Assembly (NCBI GenBank): GCA_030620095.1
Contig: JAUTXW010000139.1
Location: forward strand, 1,318,501 to 1,382,500
Direction of reading: 5' to 3'
DNA from: Kuschelorhynchus macadamiae
Lineage: Eukaryota; Arthropoda; Insecta; Coleoptera; Curculionidae
Length of the DNA: 64,000 nucleotides
A program made the translations under genes and the position numbers. The notes beneath the pieces were generated by a model, which had not been told where the DNA came from, made no database searches, and was given only the letters and a program-made list of their open reading frames with translations. Positions 11,197 through 23,869 of this stretch are shown here, in pieces; the first letter of the stretch is position 1, and each line of letters opens with the position of its first letter.

Positions 11197-12669
11197 CAGT
11201 GGCGGCTTGTGGTGAATTTATATTGGGTGGTCAATAACAAATTTTAAAATAATCATACTTAAAACAAAAATAAATATCTTATCTTTAAATTGAGCTTTAA
11301 ATTCTCTCGAAGTTCAGGTCTACTCTTCGTTCTTTAGAATTGGAAAAATGCTTAATGATACATTCGTTAAAATTGCACGCACATTCCTTTTATAAACGAT
11401 TTCCCGATACTTAATATTGCTAAAACGGATAGTCTATCTTAGCCCAACTCCTCAACAAAATTCATCAGCCCTCGAAAAAACCCTGGATTTTGAGACAAAA
11501 CCGTTTCATCATGGCCACGTAGTGCCAGTTCGAATGCCCCACAAAATTTTACACAATCTATAATTTTGTTTCAAATATACCGATTTTTGGATACATCTGT
11601 AAGGGATTTTCTATAGGCTGTGTCTAGCTGAGTGCGAATATCAACACTTCCGACCGAATATTTCATGTGACCTGCAGAAAACGCATGTTTTATTTTATTT
11701 TTTCTTTTAAGTGTTTTAAGTCTTTAACATAGGTTTTGCATCATAATGAGTCCGATGAGTCCTTAGAAAACAACAAACAAACATAACAGTAAAATGAGTT
11801 AAAGACTTCGCAACCACATATCCAGTTAGCTAATTCGTACATACTTTTGCGAAAGTTTGGACGAACCTCTTTATTTTTCTCTTTGCTAGTTTCTCGTATA
11901 CTAAGTTGTGGCAAACTGCGACCACTTACCTTGAATTCGGTTATTTTCTCAAAATTAAGTTCGTTAGCACTCTTCAGTTGTTTAATTTTTTGCACTACCG
12001 ACATTTTATTTTATCTACATTCACAACTCAAACCATCTTGAAATTGGTTATTTTTGCAAAATTAAGTTTGTAAGCATAATATAGTTGTTTATTTTTTTGC
12101 ACTAGTCACTACCAACATTTTATTTCCTGTATATTTCCAACTCACACATGGATCATAAAAATAAAAAAATATATTATATTACAAAAAACAGTATATAAAT
12201 CAATTTTCATCGATTAAAAACGTCCGAAACATTATCGAGTTAGAATATCGACCACGCGACTTCTGAACAATTGAACTTCCGCATGCTGACGTGATGCTGC
12301 GACCGATCGATCGAATTACGAGAAGAGACGGGCTGATGACTCAAATCGCGATTTCATATTCCATTTGCTATCACGTTCGGCTGCGCTCGATAGCTGTGAA
12401 GTCTTCGGGTACTTTCGTCAAGCTTTAAGGTAATCAGGGCAATTAGAACTGCCCAACCTAGCTTAGTATAGCGTATTTTATTATACCTAAGGAACGCAAC
12501 GAGACCATTCGAACCGCCGCGCGCGGCTAATAGTGTAGCGTATTTAACTTTTCCCAAGGTTCGCGTTTTATTACAACTATAAGGAGGGGACGGTCAAACG
12601 AATAATTTATTTTCTGAAATATTTTTGGCGGGTCATTGACCAAATGACCCTATAAAAGAGCCGCCACTA
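11197..12669 (-). mobile_element. Internally deleted hAT element
   Basis: Ends match as inverted repeats: CAGTGGCGGCTT at 11197 and the reverse complement of TAGTGGCGGCTC at 12669. Subterminal GGTCAATAAC/GGTCATTGACC words are shared. Flanking 8-mers aatttatc and aatgtatt agree at six of eight positions, fitting an eroded 8-bp hAT target duplication. Inside is only the N-terminal part of a transposase, so the copy is non-autonomous. Confidence 0.75.
11741..12004 (-). pseudogene. hAT transposase N-terminal fragment (TTF-type zinc finger)
   Basis: The 87-codon open frame begins at 12004. Its second half has an Arg-Lys-Ser-Met-Tyr ... Trp-Ile-Cys-Gly-Cys-Glu-Val ... Phe-Tyr-Cys-Tyr-Val-Cys-Leu-Leu-Phe arrangement. 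This is the start of the TTF/ZMYM-type zinc finger in DUF4371-type hAT transposases. The DNA-binding finger is truncated and the RNase H-like catalytic domain is absent, apparently through internal deletion of the element. A GC-richer leader at 12240-12560 lies upstream within the same element. Confidence 0.7.
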
Positions 12670-12912
12670 AATGTATTTGTTAAAAAAATTGCCGCAATAA
12701 TTTAGCAGTTACATATTGATTAACAAGTATTGTTTATAAATAAACTAAAAGTGTATTATTTAAACCTCTGTTTGTTTGGTAACTACGAGTAAGAAAATAA
12801 TGACGCAAAATAAAGTTCAAAAACAAACGTGAAATGTTCGACAAAAAGCTAAATTTGGAGACTTTAAACTACTACAAATTAATAGTGCGAAGTAAAGTCT
12901 GAAGCTGTCAGC

Positions 12913-13670
12913 ATGGATGCAGTTTTACCATTTTGCCAGAACAGACATTATATTTTGGAGCAGAACACCGCTCTAAACAAACTAAATGAAATCCTCGCAG
13001 AATGGACCTTTAACATGAGAAAAACGAACGGAGATAATTATAAAAAGTCGGTAATCAAGAAAATGGGGAACAATACGGCAAAACGAGTTCAAGAATATTA
13101 CTTGAAGAAATGGAACGAAGTAATGCATCTTTTTAAAGACATAAAATTTGAGTAACCTCACAAATCTCGCGATGCTAAACGTCGTATTCTAAAAGAAAAT
13201 GTTGGGAAAAGAAGAGAAATTTCAGCGCCTTTCTCACACTATGACCACATGAAAATACTCAATTTCTGAAAAGAAGAAAAAAACCCAAAGGGCCTTCAAA
13301 GAAAATTTTATCATAATACTGCTGTTGAATTAGCCTGGCGTGGCGTTGAGGCACCAAACTGCGTTATTTTCCATTTCAAAAAAAAAATACAACGACGGAT
13401 CATTTACAGGTAAGCACTATAGTTTTTGCTACTATTTATTTTTTCAATTGGCCTTACTTAAAATTGTCCATACAAAGAAAAAATATTTCATACTAATGGT
13501 TTTATATTCGCATATTATGTAAATTCCTAAAATACTAATAGAAATATTTTATTGTTACACGAAAAATCGAATATAATCCTATAGGATCCTGAACATTGTC
13601 CAGTTTGCCTTTTTGAAAAGCCTATCAATAAACTACTGATCAATATTCAAACAGAAAATTTTTAAAATAA
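12913..13670 (+). pseudogene. Crypton-type recombinase-like gene fragment (DUF3504/KIAA1958-like) with intron
   Basis: The first 81 codons (12913-13155) are open, with Met-Asp-Ala-Val-Leu at the start and an Asn-Thr-Ala-Lys-Arg-Val-Gln-Glu segment. Reading on through one stop and frame changes gives an Arg-Asp-Ala-Lys-Arg-Arg-Ile-Leu segment. Near 13330 comes Ala-Val-Glu-Leu-Ala-Trp-Arg-Gly. From memory this order is typical of the metazoan KIAA1958/QRICH-like family derived from Crypton tyrosine recombinases. A canonical donor CAG|GTAAGC at 13409/13410 and acceptor TATAG|G at 13584/13585 bracket a 175-bp intron. After it comes Asp-Pro-Glu-His-Cys-Pro-Val, also expected next in the family. 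It is a broken copy. Confidence 0.55.
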
Positions 13671-13854
13671 ATGCATCCGTGCATATCACCAGATTGATAT
13701 GCACTCATGATTTTAAAAAAAATGGTTGCCAAAAAGAAATTTCACAAATTTTCGCGTATTATTTCCCTTGAGTTGTTTTGTACTGATAATTAAATTACCT
13801 TATCTTAGATATCATTTATACATAATTTGTACACTATTTGGAAAACCATTTATA

Positions 13855-13962
13855 CTATTTTTCATAATTCTCCTTAGATTTTGCCGGCAGCAATTCTAAA
13901 TTACCCACGTTTGCGGCATGCAAAACATCTTCTAGTAGTTCTTCTTCTAATGCTAAATCCAT
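13855..13962 (-). pseudogene. N-terminal exon-like fragment of the same recombinase-like family
   Basis: A 35-codon open frame starts Met-Asp-Leu-Ala-Leu-Glu-Glu-Glu-Leu-Leu and continues to Leu-Leu-Pro-Ala-Lys-Ser-Lys-Glu-Asn-Tyr-Glu. An acidic start followed by Leu-Leu-Pro-x-Lys-Ser-x-x-x-Tyr-Glu is what I expect at the N-terminus of insect Crypton-derived proteins. It points away from the plus-strand fragment 200 bp upstream, so two copies or an inversion are involved. The identification is tentative. Confidence 0.35.
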
Positions 13963-14984
13963 TTCAAAAGAAACTTAAGTTTTATTAACGTTTGCAAAGA
14001 ACGAGCTTTGCTCTGACGTGACAGTGACAAGAATGTTTGTACATGATTTGTAATTTGTTTTTCGTAGAAACAAATCATTGCAATAAACTCGTATTCACTA
14101 TTGAGTTAATAAATGCAAATGAAAATTGTTTACTTATCCTGATTCTGACTTGAGCCAGCCAAATTTTACTGAAATTTTCTCTTAAGAACCCGTATTTTTT
14201 TGTTGATATTTAATGAAAAAACTATTAAATTATAGCAAAATCATTAGGAAATAAAAATGAAAATTATTTTTAGTGCCGGAAAAAAATTCCCCCACTACCT
14301 TACAATCTAATTTTAACAACTTGATTTTAATAAATTTCTAGCTAAAGATCAAATTTGTAAAAGTATTGAATTACTAAAAAAACTTATGGTTTTACTTGAC
14401 CAGATACCTATTTTATTTAAACATTAGATATCGCCCATAAAATCTCCAATGTCGCCAGGGCGTCTTCATAACACCTATTTTTGGTAAACTAACAGCCTAT
14501 TAGTTACTCTAACCCTTCTAACACTAGTAATTTTATAAGTTATCATGTCTGTCTCGAATATTTCCAAATTACTCTCTAGAGCATTAAAAGATATGTAATT
14601 TTGTCTTTATTCATAGTTACGACCTAATAAAACACTGTCATTATTTTGGAATATGTTCAAAATTATAAACCGTTCAAATCGGCATTAAACTCTTTTTCCG
14701 AGCTCTAAATGGTACATTTAATTTTTAACTAAGATGTGATATTTTTTATTTTTTTTAACATTTAGATGATCTTTGTAATAATTTATGATATGCTATAAAT
14801 ATCATCGTGAAAAAATTGATTTCTTAAGAATCTTTATCTCAAAAACAAAGCTCTCACAACTTCACGTAAAATAGTAGAGAAATTTAATTGTATAATATTT
14901 AAAATACTGTAGTCCAAATAAATTTTTTTGGTTATTTGTTGCACTATCCACTATAAAAAAAAATATCGAATGTATTTATAAATT
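13963..14984. other. Spacer, no gene seen
   Basis: AT-rich and stop-rich in all frames, with no repeat family recognised. Confidence 0.5.
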
Positions 14985-15675
14985 TTTCTGGTGGAACAAA
15001 ATGGTGGCCAAATAAAATGTTTGTATTCGTGAAAAAATCATTCGCCCATGTTTAAGATATCTTCAGGTTTTAGAGTCTCTACATGCCAAAAATACGTTTT
15101 CTCAATTCTATCTGTCCCTCTCTCTGTTGGCATTCGTTACTTATCCGATTGACTTTTGGTCAAAGACCAATTGTCATATGAGATGACCTGGTAATTATTT
15201 CGGTAAATAAATAAAAATAAAAAAAATAAAAAACTAATTATCCAACTTACTTCAAAATTTGCACAAAAATCAAGTGGTACATAAATATAAGCTAGTAATA
15301 TTTTGGTATGATTCCAAAGTAGGAAAACAAAATGACGGCTTAACAAAATGTTTAAAAAACTGAAAAACTTCTTATTAGAATGATTTCGAATTGTGTGCAA
15401 GCATTAAGAGTGGTATAGAGATAAACTAGTAAAATTGTTGTTCGAATTCACGATGGCGCGGCGGCCAAATAAAATGTTAAAAAAATGAACGTAAAAAATC
15501 CTCTTATTCAATTGACTTCAATTTTTGCACAGAAATTAAAATTAAAGGTGATTTAGGGATAAAGTGGTACGAATTCAACATGGGAGTATTTATGTGTTAC
15601 TAAATGCTTTTATGCGGAACTAAAGTGAGTCACATTTCACTGTTTCTAATAAAAGGAAAAATTCAAATTGAGGGA
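14985..15675 (+). repeat. ATGGCGG repeat copy 6
   Basis: Begins with GGTGGAACAAAATGGTGGCC and then a complete head (CGTGAAAAAATCATTCG near 15031) and subunits. It ends at 'cactgtttctaataaaagg' with GAGGGA near 15671. A first-subunit deletion removes the 'atggcggcctag' block. Confidence 0.75.
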
Positions 15676-16684
15676 ATTCAAGAGAAACTATAATAAGCCT
15701 GAATATTAACAGCATATGCTCTAATCTTACAGTAATTTAGATCTTTTAAAATACCTGAAGTATAAATAAAAAAATTGGATTTTTACCTATTATTAAGACT
15801 TGAGGAACAAAAGATTTAATTTGAATCCGAAAATATTTAACCTTTTTGCTGTTTTTTTCAAGTTATCTTGAACTTTAGCTGTTAGAAATTAAAATATTTA
15901 GCAACATTTGTAAAAAATTGCTGATCTGGTGCCTTGTTTATTCAGGTAATTTTTGGACATTCTGTATTGTTTCACACAACCTGTTTGTTATGCAATAGTG
16001 TAACCCTTGTAAGGATGATGACAATCATTTTTAGCGCCCTCCTTTTTTTATTTTACAAGTGAATTTTTTGGCGTATCAGTAATGAAAACAGTGTTTTTTT
16101 TTTGTGAAGAGGGATGTGGATGAAATAACTTTAATCGACTTAACATTAATTCCAAATATTTGATCAAAAATGTTCAAAAAGTCAATAGAGTAAAAAGTAA
16201 AAGCATGAAATATAATATAAACAAAACCTGAGCTAATTTTTTTATTTAAAACTCTATTTCATTAAAAAATAAGTTTGACTGGAAACACCTCAAAATAAAT
16301 ATGATATGAAATAAGAATTTCAATTTGTAAATGAATACATTTATAAAGGCTATATATTTTTACATAAGGAGCGGTCAAGCGAAACCAAACAAACTCAACA
16401 TTTATAAAAAATGAGTTCAACATTCGACACTATTAATTTGTATAGTGTGAACTCACAGCCGTACTTGAACCCCAGACTGATGAAAACAGAACACAACCAA
16501 TCTAAATCTAAAAGTTGCTCAAGCAAAAGCAAGTAGTACTATATCTTCTAAATTTGGGAGTATATTATTTGGATTGCAAACTTCGTTAAAATTAGGTTAG
16601 GGAAATAGTCATATAAAATAAGGTATTATTACAAACGACAGTATACGTTTCTACTTGTAGTTCTTTAAGTTTTAATGTATTTTT
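15676..16684. other. Spacer, no gene seen
   Basis: No ORF over 60 codons and no recognisable family. Confidence 0.5.
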
Positions 16685-17740
16685 TACTTTCCTCGTTAGA
16701 GAAAAGTATAGTAATCGTGAAAAAAATCACCCTCCCAGATTTTTTCAGATCTTTACGTTTCAGAATCCCTATATGCCGAAAAACATATTATTTCTAAAAG
16801 TGTGTGGGATGGCTCTTCCCACACTATTTTCTGTGCGGGAAGTTGACATCAATTAATTGTATTGTTGATTCACCAAGTTACCTTTGGTTTCTATGATGAT
16901 ACGTTTTAATTAACTATCAAAGATAATTTCAAAGTGTCAAATAATAACATATAAAATATGGAACACGAAATTCTGGAAGATATTTGTCATTCTGCTAATG
17001 TAGTTACTTTAGAAATTTTACTGAAAAAAAAATGTTTGAATTCACTTTAAACTTAAATATACAACATATGACAAATTGTACTTTTATTATATATGATTAC
17101 TATAAGTGACATTTTGATTCAAATAGTTAAAAATCGTAGTTTTCATAACATTATTCATTATAAATACGATTTAACAAATTTTTAATTTCGCCTTCAGTAC
17201 ACTCGCATTTTGTTTAAAATTATATTTTTCGTATCATCGCCTTTGGTATGCTCGTGGAAAAAATATAGTTCATAACACTTGCGGGAAGAAATATTTCTTT
17301 CCGAAAATAGTTATTCTTAAATCCGTCGGTCTGTCTATCTGTTCGCGACATAACTAAAAAACTACCTACTTATCCGATTGACTTGACAAATTTCTGGTAA
17401 TGATATGGTAATATTTTGGTAAAAATCGGATATGGCGGATCAAAATGGCGGCATAATAAAGTTTTTCAAAAATTATTACTAAAAAAATACTGATCCCATT
17501 TACCTCGAATTTTGCAAAAAAGTGCGACTTAGAGATCAACTGGTAAAATTTTGGTGATGAGCCATTATGTTGAAATAAAATGGCAGCCTAATTAATTGTT
17601 TAGAAAAATCAGTATCAAAAAACCACTTATTTAATTAGGTTGCAATTTTGCGCAAAAATCAAACGTGAAACAGGAACGAACTGGGAAAATTTTGTACAGC
17701 AAAACAAAATGGCGACCTAATTAAATGTTTAAAAAATCAG
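16685..17740 (+). repeat. ATGGCGG repeat copy 7, interrupted
   Basis: Head hairpin 'ctttcctcgttagagaaaag' at 16685, then GTAATCGTGAAAAAAATCACC. The copy is interrupted at about 16800-17308, resumes with 'aatccgtcggtctgtc', and runs through three ATGGCGG subunits to about 17740. Confidence 0.75.
16800..17308. mobile_element. About 0.5-kb insertion, MITE-like
   Basis: Comparison with uninterrupted copies shows about 509 foreign bases between 'tttct' and 'aatccgtcgg'. No ORF is present. The left end has a local hairpin (GTGTGGGA...TCCCACAC) and the right end a CTTGCGGGAAG word related to CTGTGCGGGAAG near 16834. I could not define a target duplication. Confidence 0.45.
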
Positions 17741-17744
17741 TAAA

Positions 17745-18561
17745 ATTCCAATTTCTAGAATAAAAAAGACGTTCTTTCTATGGAATCACATATTAAATAT
17801 AATACTTGATTTCTTTAAATAGATTATGTAAATACATTTACAAAAAATAAAAAATAATAAAATAAAAATAAAATAAAAACAAAATTTAAAAAATGGTATC
17901 CTTAAGTATCCAAGCGTGTTTTTGTATGTATATACGTATGTATGTATGTATATAAATATGGAAAAAACTGGATAAAAAAGCTGTGGAAGTGAAAAATGTA
18001 TATTTGTTTCAACCTGAATGATTGTTAGATATGTAAATATTATTATACATTCCTATTTGTGCGTGCGCAATATAACTATTCAAGACAACATGATTCGACT
18101 TAACAAATCCATCGTAAAAATAGTATCAATAACTCTATAGATATTGTATTAATATAAGTTCAGGGTAATTGGGTTAAAAAATAGGTAAAGCCCTTCCAAC
18201 AGAAATTTCATTGACATTTTTTTCATTAACAAGAAGTGACACATGTTAATATTTATAAAATGTATATAAGTAAAATAACTGATTGTATATAGAAACTGTG
18301 TTATATATGTGTAGTGAGATCCTCTATGGAAAAAGTTCCGGGTGAAAGCCAATTTACCGATTTTTTAACTTCCTTATGTTGCCATTTCCTTTATTTTAAT
18401 TATTATTTATTGGTAATTATACTTTTGTACTTAACAGTTATTTATGTTATTTAAAGGAAGGTCTCATTAATGATATAAGTTGATTTTGTTTCACTAAATT
18501 CGAGACCTTCGAGACCTGTCAAAATCATTGAATAAAATTTGAAGTCAAAAGTTAAGTTGTT
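17745..18561. other. Spacer with small TGTA-rich tract
   Basis: A short (GTAT)n-like tract sits at 17925-17950. No supported gene. Confidence 0.5.
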
Positions 18562-18564
18562 TTA

Positions 18565-19252
18565 AGCCTGGGTTATAGATTAAAAACGTTTGCGTCTTGA
18601 GTCGCCATTTGCGCTGTCCTTGAGGTTTACTTATCGTAAAGTAATGGGACTTTCCACTAGCCATCGAAAAGATGGGGATCTTTAACTTTGATGGAAGCGG
18701 CTAGCGTAAATAGATGTTTGCGTTAAGTTGTAACCAATGAAATTGCTGAATTTTAGAAGGCCTTTCAAAACTTTGACCTTTGTAATAAATTTGACATTAA
18801 TATATATACACATAACATCCTCGCCCATTTCAAAAAACTGCTTGGGGTCATTGTCTTTAATTTAAAAAAAAATACTGGTAGGAGTTTTGAGTATTTTTAC
18901 TACAACTAACGGGCCAAATTTTCCACCCTCTTTGCGGTCTTCTGTTTAACAAGTTTACAGCTGCGGCACATTTTAATATGTCCACAATGCCTAGCCTTTA
19001 CAAGGCGTCATTTCTATGATTTTGAGTACCCATTTTTGACAAATTGAAAAGAAACTCACAAGTTAAAAACAAGCAAGACAAAATTACATTACACAAAAAA
19101 ACAATATATATAAACATAAAAGTAAGGTTAGTTCCATAGGCGACGCAAAGCGCAAACGTTTTCAATCTATAAGACCGGCTATGAACTAGCGCAAACACAT
19201 AGCGCAAACGGACGACGCAAGACGCAAACTTTTTCAATCTATAACCCAGGCT
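18565..19252. mobile_element. PIF/Harbinger-like MITE with 40-bp inverted repeats
   Basis: The left end AGCCTGGGTTATAGATT at 18565 matches the reverse complement of the right end at 19252. The match covers about 40 bp with three or four mismatches and includes GTTTGCGTCTTG. Both sides are followed by TTA (18562-18564 and 19253-19255), the 3-bp target duplication typical of PIF/Harbinger. The internal 600 bp has no transposase. The open frame at 19237-18998 runs through the repeat and is not a gene. Confidence 0.8.
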
Positions 19253-19255
19253 TTA

Positions 19256-22200
19256 GATATGCCCTTAACAAACAGATAGACAGATGGAATGAGAAAACAT
19301 CAAAATCTCCCAAACTGTTTTGCGATTACAATGATTTCCTCTTACAATCGCAATAAATATGTCCACATAACGTTAACTTTTCCAATGGAATTGCATTTAT
19401 GTTGCAGATAAGAAATAAAGTTTATGTAACAAAGATGGTCGAATTTTTCACATTATAGCAACTTGAGAATGTGTCTTTTAAAAGTTAATAAAAATATTGA
19501 AAATAAGGTTATTTGCACAAAATAAATGACTATATATTTGACAAACACATTTATTCTCATACACTGTTTTTTCTTGTCTATAGCCTTTACATCTATTAGT
19601 GTCTTAAAAATATTGCTACACATACCCATGAAATCAAAATGTTTTTTAAATGAACTTTAGCCAGTTACCAACACAGACCAAACATAAGTTGATACATTTT
19701 TGTGGCTCTACTTAAAACATATTTTTACAAAAGATTTTTTTGAAAGACAAACTAGTTAGAAATGTTGTCAAGAAAACTTCAATTAATTTTGACTTGGGAA
19801 ATCCAATAAATTTTAATTTGTATTTAAATTTAGACGAAAATTGCTTTTTTATAGACACTTTAATATTCTTAGTTTATGTCTGGAATTTAACTCAATTGGT
19901 TTATTTTCCTAGTACCCTTACTTCATCTTAGACATTTTTACTCTAACATGTTATTTTCGATACTACTGTACGTTTTACTTAATCAGTATAAATAAACTAT
20001 AGCACATCAAATGGGGGCGGTCCATCTTGAGAACACTTGCTAGCTGGCTCGGTCTCTCTGGCTGTTCTGCCTTTTCCGTTAGATGGCGTGATAAGTTTCC
20101 AGTGGAATTAAAAGAATATCGGGCGCATTCACCACATAGTCCAGAAATGTTAGTGAAGAAAAACATAGGTTATATAGAAAAAATACGTATTAAAACAATA
20201 CAAAAAATAGTGTAAATTGCTGCAGTACGACTCTCTCACGAACTTGATGAAAAATTTGTGAATGTGATTTAAATATATATTGATTATTGGAAAAGAGTTA
20301 ACCATATTTTTTAAATTTTATTTTGACATGCCTAATACGAAAAAAAAATTAAACTAATGAAGGACGGCAAAATATTTTTGCTTACTAATTTTTTTCACAC
20401 ACCATATAACAGTAGATGTAATATAAAATGAAAAAGCTTCTGGCCCTAAGTACTAGAAATCGATTATTGGTTTTCAAAATACAGAAGTAAAACTGATCAA
20501 AAAATCTATTGTTTCTTTTAATGAGCAGTTTATTAGAGTGTAATTATACACAGTTCTTTTTATAAAAATTTTAAAAGCATTTTTAATTATTTACTTGTCA
20601 ACATGTCTAAAATTATATGAAAAACTAAAGGTCGTACCGTCCGGGGTGCCCTCCAACATCAGACAGATTAAAATACGCTTTTTATTGTTATTTAAAAACT
20701 GCTATTATTTCCTAAATCAGTGACAAAGAAAGCGTGTTGATACGATTCGCAGTCTTTTATTCTAAGCAACCGCATTATTCAGTAATTACTCAGGTACCAA
20801 CCTATCGCGTGCTCAAATCTACACGGATACCCAAATGACGAGAGGGCTTAAATAACCGGTCAAAAATTCACCGAACGATTTATTTAAATCGACGAACGAA
20901 TCTGCATAAAGACCATTCTTTACTGGAGTCATTAGTTAGTAGCAATGACTTAAGATGGAAAGTGATTTTGTTTTTACGATTGATGTTATTTGCCTTCCAA
21001 ATGATGTTATGCTCGATGCTTAGGTTTTGGAAATATTGACTGGCGTCTTAAGATATTATGTGCACGCATCTCATTCAGTCTTTGGAATTTAATAAAACGA
21101 GTTGGTAGGTAATATTGATTTGCTAATAACCAACAAAAATATTTTTGCTTATTAAAATTAAATTAAATGCCTTACCTAAAAAAATGCAAATTAGTAAGGT
21201 CTGCTTTTCCGAATACGTGATACTCTTGAGGCTAGCCACTATTCCGCGGTCCTCGGTGAACAGGATAATCAGTTCCGCCATCAGGATTAGGGCATTTTCT
21301 TTTTCATTTCGAAACCAGAGTTATTTACGTTCATTTTCTATAAAGTTTGCAAAGCCGTTTTTTTCCTTATCTTTTTTTGTTCCGTTTCCTTTCTAATTAC
21401 CATACGTAATTAGCGCTTAGTTCAATCAATTAATTAGAACGTCCATATTTAGGGCTGATAGTTATTTCAAGTTTCTTTTAAGAATTCTACCTTTCTTTTT
21501 ATATCTTCTTCGAACATGTTCTCTCATAAGCACACACCGCCGAGTGGGGGTGCCTTTGAGTACTCCCCTAACCCCTGCTACCAAACGCAGACACGAACAT
21601 ATATAAAAAAATATAAGAAACTTCAAGCGCAACCCTTGAAAAGGTTTTGTGTTTGCAACCAGTTTATCGTATTTTTGTTACTTCTGCAACGATTCACTGT
21701 CGCCGCTAGTTCCGTTCAGAAATGCCTAAATACTAATACAATTTGATTAAACACGGTATTAAAACAAAAAGATATTTTGAAAATCGATGAAGCCACGAAC
21801 AGAATTTTCATGGTTCAAGTCTTGTTGTTCATACAGAAGATAGAAAGTTTTCAAGAATTAGTTTTGTCATTTATATAGGATATCAAAACTTAATGATTTT
21901 ATAGCCCTGCCGTAGGAAACATATCAAATCAAATAATAACAACACATGTAAATTATTTTTAGAAACTGATGTACCTAGTCCAACAAGCAACAAATCCAGT
22001 AGAAAAAGATATTATTCTGGATTAATTTCCTAGAACCACAACTAGAATGTAGTGTTACCCGAAGAAATAAGAGTTGTTGTAGGAGGTAGGTTTTACCTAA
22101 TAGTTAATAACAAAAAACAGGTACATCTGAGTGATGTGCATAAAACTTTATACAACTAAATAATTTAACTAACACTGGCCTTTAATATTTATTTAGATAC

Positions 22201-22749
22201 ACCAGCTAGCCCAAAATTCGGAACTTCCAGAGACTTGTTTACACTCAAAGAATGTAAGAAGCTTTTTTTTTAATAGCTATTTTTTTAATATAGTGTTTAT
22301 TCGACACTCAAAGTTCAATGAAATTCATGCATTACATTTAGAGTATATCGCACATAGGTCTGCTAGAGCTCTAATAATGATTTTTTTTGGGATTATTGAA
22401 CTACACAAATAAAAAGTAAATTTATTTTTATATACTACAAAGGATTTTTAAAATGGAATATAAAGGGTGAGCCAAAAACTGTTGAGAATAATAAATTCAC
22501 TATCTTCTTGCCTTAACTCTTTATTTAATAGGAAAATTACATAACTCATGCGGATGCTATAAAATGTAAGTTAAGAATTTATTGACTATGTGTTGAGTTG
22601 GTTCGGCTAACTATATACTATATTTAATGCAACAGAATTTCTTTTAAACAATCCTCTTTTGGGTATGTAAGATACATTTACATGAAAAAGTTTGCTTTTT
22701 GCATTTCCTGAAAATATTAAAAATAATGTGTTAAGCATATATATCTTAT
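19256..22749. other. Long stretch without recognised genes
   Basis: Several open frames of 60-83 codons (for example 19740-19931, 20027-20215, 21145-21396, 21516-21746) show no motif, no homologous neighbour and no splice context that I can defend. Slightly less AT-rich patches lie near 20010-20130, 20640-20940 and 21510-21720. Confidence 0.5.
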
Positions 22750-22920
22750 AATATGTTTATGTGTTGTATGTTTTCAGATATGTCCGAGATATATATTATG
22801 AACAGCAGTAATCCCAAAACAGAGCCTTGGGGTACTCAATACATCATAGCTCTCCGACAGACATCTATTGATTCGGACTTTGAAGCTCCTTCCCTGTAGA
22901 AAATCTAAAATCCATCCAGT
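22750..22920 (-). pseudogene. Non-LTR retrotransposon RT fragment
   Basis: On the minus strand the fragment reads Trp-Ile-Leu-Asp-Phe-Leu-Gln-Gly-Arg, then Val-Arg-Ile-Asn. After a one-base frame change it reads Val-Pro-Gln-Gly-Ser-Val-Leu-Gly followed by a hydrophobic Leu-Leu-Phe-Ile-Ile-Tyr segment. This is the classic motif pair around the palm of Jockey/I-type reverse transcriptases. Only about 55 codons survive. It is a different copy and subtype from the element at 37-43 kb. Confidence 0.65.
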
Positions 22921-23869
22921 TATGTGTATTATTATAAACATTGTTATATTTTCTCGTTTATTTAAAGGTACAGCTGTAATTATATTGTGTATGATAGTAT
23001 ATATGGGAATGTACTCTAAGGGAGCTCATAACTAGAAGAGATTTAGCAAGGATTAATTCAGAGAAAAGTTACGAAATTTTGTTCTTAATTACTTCACATT
23101 TCTCAAAATTAACCATTATGTATTTGTGCATTATTTTATATATAACATTTCTTTCTTTTATTCTTTTTTTGTGCTTATATTGGATTTTATAGTTTGTATC
23201 TTGTACCATTTGTAGTTCACTTGTTTATTCTGTAAGTAGATATTTGTAAATAAATAAATTTTAGTTTTGATAAACAAGTTTTATCTATCTGTAATGAAAA
23301 TTTTACATAATCTAGGTTTAAAAATAATAATAATAGGGGTAGATATGTTCATATACAATGGTAAATAAAACATAAACATATGGTGCAGGACAAGATATTT
23401 TTTTTATAATGTAATATATTTAAAGTTAAAAATTGTTAATCCCTAGAACATTTATGTTATCAGGTAACATCTTTATTAATGAACTACATGATCACTACTT
23501 ATATACAAATACGTTTTAAAAGACTTCTATGTTTTTATTGTGAGATCAAATTATAGTTTTGAAATAAAACAGTCAAGATTTCAAGAAAAATGAGTATTTA
23601 TTTTCTTATGGAGTAGGTGATTTTTGCAGTGAGACATTTGGTGGACCTAAAGGAAAAACGGCCTTCATTTATATATCACCCTGTATCTTTTTCATCACTA
23701 AATGATAATTGATTCAGGGTTAGTAAAAAGCTCGAAACTTAGGAAAAAGATATAAATATGTTTTTTTTAATTCAAATGTTTTCTGTTCTGCGCATTTTAA
23801 AATAAAAACAATTTTTTAAAATTATGCCATAATTTTTTGATTATATGGTTTAAACCTAAATTAGTTTTT
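22921..23869. other. Spacer, no gene seen
   Basis: AT-rich with no supported feature. Confidence 0.5.

Noticed and set aside
12354..12557. 67-codon minus-strand frame in a GC-richer patch
   Set aside because: It lies in the leader of the hAT element and shows no domain.
18965..19010. Cys/His-rich minus-strand peptide resembling a zinc knuckle
   Set aside because: Only about 15 codons inside the MITE; no supporting neighbours.
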